Assembly (NCBI GenBank): GCA_946499615.1
Contig: CAMMST010000013.1
Coordinates: 1 to 49,676, forward strand
From: Enterococcus_E cecorum_B
GTDB taxonomy: Bacteria; Bacillota; Bacilli; Lactobacillales; Enterococcaceae
Length of the DNA stretch: 49,676 nucleotides
Reading direction: 5' to 3'
Shown here: in pieces, positions 30,637-38,675 of the stretch
Layout of the letters: each line of letters begins with the position of its first letter
Position numbering within the stretch: position 1 is the stretch's first letter
Translations under genes and position numbers: made by a program
Notes under the pieces: generated by a model
Database searches by the model: none
Seen by the model: only the letters and a program-made list of their open reading frames with translations
What the model was told of the DNA's origin: nothing

Positions 30637-31668
30637 ATGGATAAAGATAAAAATGCAGTACATGAACTAGCTTTGAATAACACGTCAGAATCATTTGAAG
30701 AGATTATCAGGATTGTCGAAAACGCCAGAGAACGTACATATAGAAGAGTCAATGAAGAATTAATTTTAATGTACCAAGAGATAGGAAAATACCTCAGCGA
30801 GAAAAGCAAAGAAGCTAGTTATGGCTCAAATTATATAGAAAATGTAGCTGATTTTTTTGCGCAAAATTATCCAGACTTAAAAGGCTTTACTCGTCGAGGA
30901 CTTTATCGGATGAAACAATTCTATGAGGTTTACAGAGATGACAAAAAAGTGACAACACTGTTGACACAATTGAGTTGGTCTAATCATTTGAAAATCATGT
31001 CAGGTTCTAAAACACAAGAGGAAAGAAGATTTTATATTAATTTAGTAATTCGAGATAACCTAACTCATCGTGAATTGGTAAGACAAATGGATAGTGGTTA
31101 TTATGAACGCTATATGCTTTCTAATGGTAAAAATACACCGACTTTGCAAAAAGCAAAACACGAAACACATAATCTGTTTCTAGATAGCTATGTATTAGAG
31201 TTTCTTGATGCTCCAAAGTTAGGCAATGAAAAAGCTTTTCAGAAATCCATTCTGGAAAATTTAAAGAAATTCATACTGGAAATAGGGAAAGATTTTACCT
31301 TTATTGATAATGAGTATAGAGTACAGGTTGGTAATCACGATTACTATATCGACTTATTGTTCTATCACCGTGGACTTTCTTGTTTGGTGGCATTTGAACT
31401 CAAAATCGGTGAGTTTAAACCAGAGTATATTGGAAAGATGAATCTATATCTAGAAGCCCTTGATAGGGAAGTCAAAAAAGAGACCGAAAACCCAAGCGTT
31501 GGTGTTATCTTATGTGCTTCAAAAGATGACGAGGTAGTTGAGTTTGCTTTAAGTAGAAGTCTTTCTCCAACGATGGTATCCGAGTATACATTAAAGCTAA
31601 TTAATAAGAATCTGCTACAACGAAAATTAAAAGAATATACAGAGATTGCAACGGAAAAAAGTGTGTGA
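30637..31668 (+). CDS. DUF1016 family PD-(D/E)XK nuclease (YhcG-like)
   Basis: A 343-residue protein with the N-terminal DUF1016 helical domain (YRRVNEELILMYQEIGKYLSE.., RRGLYRMKQFYEVY) and a C-terminal PD-(D/E)XK nuclease core: D239 in YYIDLLFYH and E254/K256 in AFELKIGEF. Such proteins are scattered with restriction-modification and other defence genes; role uncertain. The GGAG lies 12 nt from the ATG, rather far. No modification gene is adjacent; downstream is an orphan HicB, upstream a decayed copy of part of this gene. Low GC and island setting suggest horizontal gain. Confidence 0.85.
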   Translation: MDKDKNAVHELALNNTSESFEEIIRIVENARERTYRRVNEELILMYQEIGKYLSEKSKEASYGSNYIENVADFFAQNYPDLKGFTRRGLYRMKQFYEVYRDDKKVTTLLTQLSWSNHLKIMSGSKTQEERRFYINLVIRDNLTHRELVRQMDSGYYERYMLSNGKNTPTLQKAKHETHNLFLDSYVLEFLDAPKLGNEKAFQKSILENLKKFILEIGKDFTFIDNEYRVQVGNHDYYIDLLFYHRGLSCLVAFELKIGEFKPEYIGKMNLYLEALDREVKKETENPSVGVILCASKDDEVVEFALSRSLSPTMVSEYTLKLINKNLLQRKLKEYTEIATEKSV

Positions 31669-31748
31669 AACCGGTTTGAACAACATATAAATATGGAAAC
31701 AGGCTGGCATTAAGCAATAATCGCATTTTTTACAAGGAGTGATTTTTT

Positions 31749-32141
31749 ATGGAAAAAGCCCAAACCATTGTTTATCCCGCAATTTTTAGTCCTGAAAACA
31801 ACACATATAATGTAACTTTCCCTGATGTAGAAGAAGCGATTACTTTTGGAGAAAATATCACAGAAGCTGTAATCATGGCACAATCAGCATTAGGTTTAGC
31901 CTTGTATGAACGAACGCAAATGCCCCCAGCCAGTTCACCAAAAGACATTCACCTTGAAAGTGATGAGGATTTTGTCGTAATGATTTCTCTTGATTTAAAT
32001 GAATATCGTCGGAAAAATCATGCAAAAATCGTACGTAAAAATACCTCTATTCCTGAATGGGTAAATATCCTTGCAGAAAAAGAAAATATTAATTTTTCGC
32101 AAACCTTAACCGATGCCTTAAAGAAAAAGTTAGGTGTCTAA
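31749..32141 (+). CDS. hicB: HicB-family antitoxin-like protein, orphan
   Basis: A 130-residue protein: an N-terminal HicB partial RNase H fold (IVYPAIFSPENNTYNVTFPDVEEAITFGENITEA..AQSALGLALYE in pieces) and a C-terminal ribbon-helix-helix-like DNA-binding end (SIPEWVNILAEKENINFSQTLTDALKKKL). HicB neutralises the mRNA-cutting HicA toxin; I find no ~60-residue HicA on either side in the 80 bp before or the 140 bp after. An AAGGAG site precedes the ATG by 9 nt, and a terminator follows. It may be a domesticated regulator or a remnant. Confidence 0.82.
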   Translation: MEKAQTIVYPAIFSPENNTYNVTFPDVEEAITFGENITEAVIMAQSALGLALYERTQMPPASSPKDIHLESDEDFVVMISLDLNEYRRKNHAKIVRKNTSIPEWVNILAEKENINFSQTLTDALKKKLGV

Positions 32142-32156
32142 ACGTATTCAAAATAT

Positions 32157-32200
32157 AAACACACGGAATGATTTGCTAACCAATTCCCGTGTGTTTTTCT
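32157..32200 (+). terminator. terminator of the HicB-like gene
   Basis: Perfect arms AAACACACGG (32157-32166) and CCGTGTGTTT (32187-32196), followed by T-rich sequence. Confidence 0.8.
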
Positions 32201-32274
32201 TTTTAACTCAATTTTTTACTTTTAACTTTTCCAAGGTTAAAAAGCAAATTTTTGAGTTAAAAGTTGATTTGTCA
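32201..32274. repeat. 74-bp flanking repeat, downstream copy
   Basis: About 85% identical, and same length, as 33995-34068; the right ~40 nt differ at one position. Each copy has nested inverted repeats, TTTTAACTC..GAGTTAAAA outside and TTTTAAC..GTTAAAA inside. The two copies are in the same orientation and enclose exactly the two-gene AbiE-like unit. Confidence 0.8.
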
Positions 32275-32286
32275 ATATCTGTATGG

Positions 32287-33042
32287 TTATATACTATAAT
32301 AGTTTCTTAAAAATGCTAACATGTCTTCTTTAGTGATACCTTTGATTCCAATAGACTTCAAATCTGTTATTTCATTCTGCATTTCAGTGATAAATTTAGA
32401 TAAATCATCAGCAACTTCTTTACTCAATATCTTACTTTCTGATTCTTTTAGCAATTGAGCTAATCTAAAAATATCATTCTTGTGTTTTTTTATATTTTTA
32501 CTATCTATTTGTTCTCCATTTTGTTTTCTACTTTTTAGATCAAGCCATGCCTTTGCTTTAAAAGGAATTAAACAATCAACTGATAAAACCGGGACTCCTC
32601 CAACGATTTTCCAACCATCTTTTAATAACGAATAATACTGTTCATCTAACAAAATGGCTGACAAACTAGAAATCTGGTCATCAATTGGTAATGGTGTTAA
32701 AATTGCATCCTCAGTAAGCTCAATATGCACAGGATTTCTCGAAAATAGTTCTAACATGAATGGATAGCTATTATTTTTAGGATGAGAAAAGCGATAAAAT
32801 TGCAAATCACCTGTACTTTTATTGTTATGTTGATAATTTGCTTCCTTAATGTATTCCCAAAATTGCGTGCCAAATTCCTTTGTAAGATTTTCTACAATAA
32901 GAACAATATCTATGTCTTTAGTAGCTCTAAAATCCAATTCTTCCTCGCTCATTAACAATTCACAAGCAGTTCCACCAATAATAACAAATTGATCATCAAA
33001 TCGACCAAACCGTTCTCTAAAATTCTGCAATCCTACTACCAA
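32287..33042 (-). CDS. AbiEii-like nucleotidyltransferase (putative toxin)
   Basis: The 251-residue protein shows a minimal nucleotidyltransferase core: VIIGGTACELL (residues 20-30) and TKDIDIVL (41-48) give the GG/T and DxD metal-binding pattern. This suits the AbiEii/MenA group, toxins of type IV abortive-infection modules that add nucleotides to tRNA or other targets. A later Lys (IPFKAKAWLDL) and helical C-terminus also fit. The gene starts at the base after the partner's stop. Annotation as AbiE is by domain logic and gene pairing; sequence similarity to studied AbiEii is modest. Confidence 0.7.
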   Translation of the reverse strand: MVVGLQNFRERFGRFDDQFVIIGGTACELLMSEEELDFRATKDIDIVLIVENLTKEFGTQFWEYIKEANYQHNNKSTGDLQFYRFSHPKNNSYPFMLELFSRNPVHIELTEDAILTPLPIDDQISSLSAILLDEQYYSLLKDGWKIVGGVPVLSVDCLIPFKAKAWLDLKSRKQNGEQIDSKNIKKHKNDIFRLAQLLKESESKILSKEVADDLSKFITEMQNEITDLKSIGIKGITKEDMLAFLRNYYSI

Positions 33043-33981
33043 TTATCCCAACTCCTTATCTATTATTTCTTCTACAGCTTCTTCAATACGTGGGTCATCT
33101 TTATCTGCCAAAGATAAAATCACCGACACCCAATCTGGATTTTTCTCTCTGCTAAATAAAGTGGGATCATAATGCCATAATTCAAGCCTTACTTGTAAAG
33201 AATCATCAATTAATTCTGAATGTAAATTTTCCCTATTAAAATTTTGATTCGCAACAGCATAGGTTTGTATTCGAGAAGGGCTCAACATAGTATATTCTGA
33301 TAACAATGATTCCCCTGACAGACGCATCTTTTCCGTTAATTGATTTTTGAAAATATATCCCGAATCTAAGACTGGAGATACTAAATAATCTCGTACACGA
33401 TAAAACAACTCTTTTTTATCATATTTTGCTTGAATAATTTTATTGACTCCATCTTTTCTAATTTCAAATAATTCGGTAGCTACTAATTGCTGAACTGAGC
33501 GACTCATCGTCATTGCCGAATAAGGTAAAGCTTTCGTTGCATCTACTAAATATATCTCATCAGCTTTACTATATAAATAATATAAAAACAGTACCTGGGT
33601 AGATATTCTAAATTTTTCTATTACAGTGGCGCTATTGTTGTTCTCTTGGTTAGTCAAAAAGGTTCCTAAAAAAGGTAAAAAAATTTGATTATCCGTTACA
33701 AATGGCACCTTATTACGAATAAAACTTTGCCTACGATAATTTGAAATCGATGCCAACTGCAAGGCTACAGGTAATTGACACATTTCTTGTATTTTTGCTA
33801 AATGTTTTTTTAATGCCTTTGTTGTTGGTAATTCATCTGACAATGGTAAAATGAGCATAAATTTTTGATCAACTATTTTTGCTAAATAAAATGAATAATT
33901 GAGCGAAATGTATAATGGAAGTTGTCCTTTTGTCTCCCATTTTTCATATTCAATATCTAATCCAAAAAAATCTTTTATCAT
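33043..33981 (-). CDS. AbiEi-like winged-helix partner (putative antitoxin)
   Basis: A 312-residue protein directly upstream of the nucleotidyltransferase. Its middle (about 125-190: VLFLYYLYSKADEIYLVDATKALPYS, then SRSVQQLVATELFEIRKDG in pieces) reads as a MarR-like winged helix, as expected for AbiEi-type antitoxins, which are transcriptional autorepressors. The N-terminal ~110 residues are of unknown fold. No classical ribosome-binding site was noted. The 74-bp repeat upstream, with palindromes, would be its operator. Function is inferred from architecture and pairing. Confidence 0.6.
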   Translation of the reverse strand: MIKDFFGLDIEYEKWETKGQLPLYISLNYSFYLAKIVDQKFMLILPLSDELPTTKALKKHLAKIQEMCQLPVALQLASISNYRRQSFIRNKVPFVTDNQIFLPFLGTFLTNQENNNSATVIEKFRISTQVLFLYYLYSKADEIYLVDATKALPYSAMTMSRSVQQLVATELFEIRKDGVNKIIQAKYDKKELFYRVRDYLVSPVLDSGYIFKNQLTEKMRLSGESLLSEYTMLSPSRIQTYAVANQNFNRENLHSELIDDSLQVRLELWHYDPTLFSREKNPDWVSVILSLADKDDPRIEEAVEEIIDKELG

Positions 33982-33994
33982 ACTATCTACCTGC

Positions 33995-34068
33995 TTTTAA
34001 CTCTATTTATTTCATTTTAACTTTCTCAAGGTTAAAAAGCAAATTTTTGAGTTAAAAGTTAATTTGTC
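33995..34068. repeat. 74-bp flanking repeat, promoter-proximal copy
   Basis: The partner of 32201-32274, starting 14 bp before the putative antitoxin start. Its nested TTTTAAC/GTTAAAA palindromes overlap the likely promoter, so it may be both operator and recombination site. Confidence 0.8.
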
Positions 34069-34079
34069 GGGGTTTATAA

Positions 34080-34108
34080 CAAAAAAAGACTTCTCCCGTG
34101 GAAAAGCC
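34080..34108 (-). terminator. terminator of the gluconate kinase transcript
   Basis: An 8-bp hairpin (34088-34095 with 34101-34108, two G-U pairs on the minus strand) followed on that strand by seven T (complement 34081-34087). Confidence 0.75.
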
Positions 34109-34116
34109 TTTAAGAT

Positions 34117-35625
34117 TTAAAATGAATGTTGCTGCAGTTGAGCGAGTTGTTGATTGATAGACAAAACTTGAGGGACAGCCTGTGAAAATAGCTGGTCAAG
34201 TTGATTGTAAATAACTGCGCAAGTCTCATCTGGTATATAGGTGTGCGTAGAATTTGGCCAGTTTGGAAAATCCGTTAAATTTTCGCAAGCTTTCATCGCC
34301 AACATTGCCGCCCCGTTACAGGAACTTTCTGGACAATCCGTAACAACCACTTCTTTTTGACAAATATCTGCAAAAAGCTGCGGAATCACAGTATTATTAG
34401 TCATTCCACCCGTGAGGCAAATCTGCTTAGAAGGACCGTATTTATCATCCAAGCACTGCACAATTTGCCGTAAATTCAGGATAATCCCTTCCATCGTGGC
34501 TTTCAAAATATCTTCTTTTGTATGACTCTGATTTAAACCTAAGATATTTCCACGTAGATTGGCTTGAAAATACGGCGCGCGTTCTCCAAAAAAATGCGGC
34601 AAAACAAGCAATCCACGACTTCCAGCAGGTATTTCCGTGATTTTTTGTAATAAAATCGAATAATCTTCGCCAGCAAAAAATTGTTCTTTTAACCATTGGA
34701 AAATCACGCCACCATTATTCACCGCTCCCCCTTCGACAAAGAATTCTTGGGCTAACGGATATAAAAAGAGGCCCTGACTTGCTTTAGGAAATCTAGTTTT
34801 AATAATTTTACGCACGGCGCCACTCGTCCCTACAGTAATCACTAATTGATCTGCCAATGATTCTTGTATGCCAAGATTAGATAACACACCATCGCTCGCT
34901 CCAACAATAATTTGCGGACTTTCTATTAACTGCCACTCATCACAAACAGCCTCAGTTAAAGATAGTCGCTTCGTGGTAGGCACAATTTCGGATAATTGTT
35001 CACGCTCAAGGCCAGCTAAAGATAACAGTTCTTCATCCCAATCATGATTTTGCAGATGATAATAGCCTGTACTTGCTGCCAGCGATTCATCGACCACCCA
35101 ATGATTGGTCAGCTGTCCGAGAACATATTCTTTGATGCCCACAAAATAACGAGTTTGAGCAAAAAGTGTCGGATGCTCCTCGCGTAAATAACACACCTTA
35201 CTCAGCGGCGTCATTGGATGATTCGGCACACCCGTTCTAGCACAAATCTCTGAAATATCTGCTCTTTTGCCTAGCGCTTCGACTTGTTTTTGCGCACGCG
35301 TATCAGCCCAGGTAATCAGCGGATGGAGTACTTGGCGATTTTCATCTAGGCACAGCAAACTATGCATTGCAGCAGAAAAACCAACGCCTATGATTGTTTG
35401 CTTGTTTTCTTTGGCTGAATGAAGGGCTGCCCCCATTACTTCTTTCACCGCTTGCAAGATATCATCCGGATTTTGCTCAGCTTTTCCCGTTAAATCAGTC
35501 ATTAATGGATAGCCTTTTTGAAACGTCTTGCCCATCTGACCCCTCTGATCAAAAAGAACCGCCTTTGTTGAAGTGGTCCCAATATCCACCCCTAAATAGT
35601 ACTTATTTTGCTTGCTCAACCTCAT
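34117..35625 (-). CDS. gntK: gluconate kinase (FGGY family)
   Basis: It phosphorylates gluconate to 6-phosphogluconate in the cytosol. The FGGY fold is shown by YLGVDIGTTSTKAV near the start, the IGVGFSAAMHSLL segment, and QLVITVGTSGAVR and CLTGGMTNN nucleotide-binding motifs; ~502 residues. I start at the ATG at 35625 inside the last codons of the preceding dehydrogenase gene (23-nt overlap); a TTG two codons later with ATGAGG before it is also possible. With the upstream dehydrogenase it forms a short gluconate route; no gluconate permease is next to it. Confidence 0.85.
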   Translation of the reverse strand: MRLSKQNKYYLGVDIGTTSTKAVLFDQRGQMGKTFQKGYPLMTDLTGKAEQNPDDILQAVKEVMGAALHSAKENKQTIIGVGFSAAMHSLLCLDENRQVLHPLITWADTRAQKQVEALGKRADISEICARTGVPNHPMTPLSKVCYLREEHPTLFAQTRYFVGIKEYVLGQLTNHWVVDESLAASTGYYHLQNHDWDEELLSLAGLEREQLSEIVPTTKRLSLTEAVCDEWQLIESPQIIVGASDGVLSNLGIQESLADQLVITVGTSGAVRKIIKTRFPKASQGLFLYPLAQEFFVEGGAVNNGGVIFQWLKEQFFAGEDYSILLQKITEIPAGSRGLLVLPHFFGERAPYFQANLRGNILGLNQSHTKEDILKATMEGIILNLRQIVQCLDDKYGPSKQICLTGGMTNNTVIPQLFADICQKEVVVTDCPESSCNGAAMLAMKACENLTDFPNWPNSTHTYIPDETCAVIYNQLDQLFSQAVPQVLSINQQLAQLQQHSF

Positions 35626-36502
35626 GACCCCCGAATCCATTGCGTAAAGAAGAAACCACCTTCCCCGCAAAAGTATCTGACTGTTGTGAACGTAGCCGCA
35701 TCTGTAGCGACATGGTGATAATTGGTGCTGGAATACCTAATTTAAGTGCTTCTTCTATCGTCCATAAGCCTTCACCTGAGCTATGAACCACACCTGTTAA
35801 CTTATCTAAATGGGCATCTTTTTCAAATGATTCAGCCATTAATTCCATCAACCACGAGCGAATCACAGAACCATGATTCCATAAATAAGCGACTGAATGT
35901 AAATCATAGTCAAATGGCCCTTCTTCTAATATTTCAAAGCCCTCACCTATGGCTTGCATCATGCCATATTCAATTCCGTTATGCACCATTTTCAAATAAT
36001 GTCCACTGCCTACTTTTCCAGTATATAGATAACCATCTTTTTGCGCAATTTTTTCAAAAATCGGCTGTAAGTATCGATGAAACATTTCCTCATTGCCACC
36101 AATCATGAAATTGCCACCGTTTAAAGCGCCATCCACACCACCTGATGTACCACAATCAAAAAAATAAATTCCCTTTGATTGACAACATTTGGCATTTGCT
36201 ATGGAATCTTGATAAAAAGAATTTCCTCCATCAACTAGTAAATCGCCTGGCTCTAAAATCTCACTCAATTGATGAACCATTTGATTGGTAACTTCTCCAG
36301 CAGGTAACATCATCCAGACAATTCGCGGCTTAGGAAGATTACTTAAACTTTCAACTTCTTGAATAATAGTTGCACCTATTTTTTGTGCTTGCTTTCTTGC
36401 ATTTTCACTAATATCAAATGCAGATACTTCAATCTCATTTCGCAACATATTCTCAACTAAATTGATTCCCATTTTTCCTAGACCAATCATTCCAATTTGC
36501 AT
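35603..36502 (-). CDS. gnd: 6-phosphogluconate dehydrogenase, short (GndA/YqeC-type)
   Basis: It oxidatively decarboxylates 6-phosphogluconate to ribulose 5-phosphate. The 299-residue length marks the short form, often NAD-dependent. MIGLGKMG (dinucleotide binding), DGGNS, SGGVDGALNGG and GHYLKMVHNGIEYG (catalytic Lys and His) are present. AGGTG precedes the ATG. It is first in a two-gene unit with gluconate kinase and divergent from an RpiR-family regulator. Confidence 0.9.
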   Translation of the reverse strand: MQIGMIGLGKMGINLVENMLRNEIEVSAFDISENARKQAQKIGATIIQEVESLSNLPKPRIVWMMLPAGEVTNQMVHQLSEILEPGDLLVDGGNSFYQDSIANAKCCQSKGIYFFDCGTSGGVDGALNGGNFMIGGNEEMFHRYLQPIFEKIAQKDGYLYTGKVGSGHYLKMVHNGIEYGMMQAIGEGFEILEEGPFDYDLHSVAYLWNHGSVIRSWLMELMAESFEKDAHLDKLTGVVHSSGEGLWTIEEALKLGIPAPIITMSLQMRLRSQQSDTFAGKVVSSLRNGFGGHEVEQAK

Positions 36503-36520
36503 TTTTTAAACACCTTTCTG

Positions 36521-36549
36521 TTGGTTAATAAATAAAATAATGTTATTAT
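36521..36549 (+). promoter_or_regulatory. promoter of the RpiR-family regulator
   Basis: -35 TTGGTT (36521-36526), 17-bp spacer and -10 TATTAT (36544-36549) in the 83-bp divergent gap; GAGG follows before the start codon. Confidence 0.55.
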
Positions 36550-36585
36550 ACTTATACGAACATTTCATGAAAAGAGGAATTTTTT

Positions 36586-37302
36586 ATGGATTTAGATTTA
36601 ATCACCAAAGGAAAAATATTATCATCAAATGAGCTAAACATCCTAACTTATTTAGTTTCTAACATTGACAACTTAGATAATCTATCTTTAAAAGAAATCT
36701 CTAAACAAGCATTTACATCTCCAGCAACAATTGTACGTCTTGCACAAAAATTAGATTTTTCTGGATCTCAAGAATTGTTCTATTACCTAAAAAGTCGTCC
36801 TACTACGCATAATAAAATTGTTAATGATGTACTAGATTTCCAAATGAATACAGAAGAACTAGAACCTCTAATACAAGAAATGAAAAATATATATTTCCAA
36901 TCTAATAAATTTATCATGATATATGCCAATGGTTTTTCTAGCATCCTTGCAGATTACCTACAAAAAAAATTATTAGTTAACGGAATAAAAACTTTGGCTT
37001 TAAATGCAACAGATTCATCAGGAGTTTTAGAGAATAACGTAGATGATATCTGCATGTTCATTTCAATTTCTAAATCAGGTGAAACACAAAAAGTTTTTGA
37101 AAAAATGAAATATTGTCATTTAAAACACGTTCCTAATATACTATTTACTGGAAATCCATCTTCTAGATGCGGTCTTCTTTCTGACATAACATTTGAAGTC
37201 TCTGATGAAAGCCCACTTGATAGACAAAATATTCACTATACCAGTTTCTTTGGAAAACTCATTCTTCTCTTTGAATTTATCGTACAAGAATTTGTAAAGT
37301 AA
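36586..37302 (+). CDS. RpiR/MurR-family sugar-phosphate regulator
   Basis: A 238-residue regulator with an N-terminal RpiR helix-turn-helix (residues ~15-70: LKEISKQAFTSPATIVRLAQKL) and a C-terminal SIS domain (~105-225: IYANGFSSILADYLQKKL..SISKSGETQKV..ILFTGNPSS) that binds phosphorylated sugars. It lies divergent to gnd-gntK and convergent with malH. It probably controls one or both, with 6-phosphogluconate or a phospho-disaccharide as effector. GAGG lies 7-8 nt from the ATG. Confidence 0.88.
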   Translation: MDLDLITKGKILSSNELNILTYLVSNIDNLDNLSLKEISKQAFTSPATIVRLAQKLDFSGSQELFYYLKSRPTTHNKIVNDVLDFQMNTEELEPLIQEMKNIYFQSNKFIMIYANGFSSILADYLQKKLLVNGIKTLALNATDSSGVLENNVDDICMFISISKSGETQKVFEKMKYCHLKHVPNILFTGNPSSRCGLLSDITFEVSDESPLDRQNIHYTSFFGKLILLFEFIVQEFVK

Positions 37303-37336
37303 ACTCAGAATATTTTTATACAAAATATTCTGAGTT
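37302..37336. terminator. bidirectional terminator between the RpiR-type gene and malH
   Basis: Perfect 15-bp arms AACTCAGAATATTTT / AAAATATTCTGAGTT around a 5-nt loop, between convergent genes. Confidence 0.75.
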
Positions 37337-37343
37337 AATTTCG

Positions 37344-38675
37344 TTATTTCAATTTTGGCCAAAAATCTTTATTCTCTTCAATTAAATCATCCAATAATTC
37401 TTTAGCCACTTTTGCACTTGGAACTGTTTTAGATAGAGTCAGCGCTTGCCATAATTTCTGATAGTTACCTTCTACATACGCTTCAACAACTAATTTTTCA
37501 ACCATAACTTGTTGGTACATTAATGTCTTATGGAACGTTGGAATTTGACCTTGTGCAAGGGGTTCTGGACCATCTGATCCCACGATACATGGGACTTCAA
37601 CCATTGCATCATCAGGAAAATCAGCAATAGCTCCATTATTTTCAACAATCATAACCATTCTTTCTTGAGTATTAAATGCAATTGCACGAGCTAAATCAAC
37701 AATAAAAGTTGCATGAGAGTCTATATCGAATCCGATTTTATCTGCAGAGTTATTTTCAATAATTTTTTTCGCATGATCAAATACTTTTTTCTCACGCCCA
37801 TCCATTACCTCATTCGCTCGAGTATATTCGGGATGAGCCATCATATGTTCATATACGTAGTCTCCATATAAATAATATTTTAAGTACGTATTTGGTAAAA
37901 ATTCAGGTGCAACAGCTAATAAATCTTTTGCCTTCTTATGTGTTTCTTGCCAACTCAAATCCATATGTTGAGTATCTACTTCTATTTGAGTTAAGTATCC
38001 ATTTTCCGATACGTAATCTTTAATTTTATCTATATACTCATTACCTTCTTTATCTTTGATACTTGTCCACCATCCAAAATGGTTTAATCCAAAATATCTA
38101 ACTAATAAGTCTTTAGATTTTTTTCCAATGATTTGAGACATTCGTCGTAATGTTCCAACGGGCATATCACAAATATTCAATACTTTTGAATTTGGTCTTA
38201 ATACTCTACAAGCCTCAGCTACAATTGCTGCAGGATTTGAATAATTTAACATCCAACAGTCTGGTGCGTATTTTTCCATATAATCAATAATTTCTAACAT
38301 GCCTGTAATACTTCTGAGTCCATATGCTATCCCACCAGGACCACAAGTTTCTTGTCCAAAGACCCCATGTCGTAATGGTACCTTTTCATCCTTTTCACGC
38401 ATTGCATATTTACCCACACGAATATGAGCCATACAAAAGTCCATATTTGAAAAAGCTTCAACAGGATCAGTAGTATAATCAAAATCTATATTTGGAGCCT
38501 GTTCAGAGAGCATTATTTTTAATGCCTTGCCTAAAATTCCTTGTCTTTCTTCATCATTATCATATAGTCTTAGCTTTTTGATTGGGAAACGATCTAGATT
38601 ATCCAATAGCATCATAACAATTCCTGGAGTAAACGTACTACCTCCACCTGCAATTACAACTGAAAATTCTCTCAT
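37344..38675 (-). CDS. malH: 6-phospho-alpha-glucosidase (GH4)
   Basis: A NAD- and metal-dependent glycosidase that splits phosphorylated alpha-glucosides such as maltose 6'-phosphate or sucrose isomer phosphates. The GH4 dinucleotide motif VVIAGGGSTFTPG opens the 443-residue protein. The CDMP motif at residues 169-172 marks the alpha-type (6-phospho-beta-glucosidases have CNxP), and the GLNHFGWW metal-binding His follows. Its ATG overlaps the PTS stop by one base (TAATG), so the pair is coupled. Confidence 0.9.
   Translation of the reverse strand: MREFSVVIAGGGSTFTPGIVMMLLDNLDRFPIKKLRLYDNDEERQGILGKALKIMLSEQAPNIDFDYTTDPVEAFSNMDFCMAHIRVGKYAMREKDEKVPLRHGVFGQETCGPGGIAYGLRSITGMLEIIDYMEKYAPDCWMLNYSNPAAIVAEACRVLRPNSKVLNICDMPVGTLRRMSQIIGKKSKDLLVRYFGLNHFGWWTSIKDKEGNEYIDKIKDYVSENGYLTQIEVDTQHMDLSWQETHKKAKDLLAVAPEFLPNTYLKYYLYGDYVYEHMMAHPEYTRANEVMDGREKKVFDHAKKIIENNSADKIGFDIDSHATFIVDLARAIAFNTQERMVMIVENNGAIADFPDDAMVEVPCIVGSDGPEPLAQGQIPTFHKTLMYQQVMVEKLVVEAYVEGNYQKLWQALTLSKTVPSAKVAKELLDDLIEENKDFWPKLK

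Noticed and set aside
31669..31748. hicA gene upstream of the HicB-like protein
   Set aside because: Only 80 bp are available, with no open frame carrying the HicA GSH..F motif.
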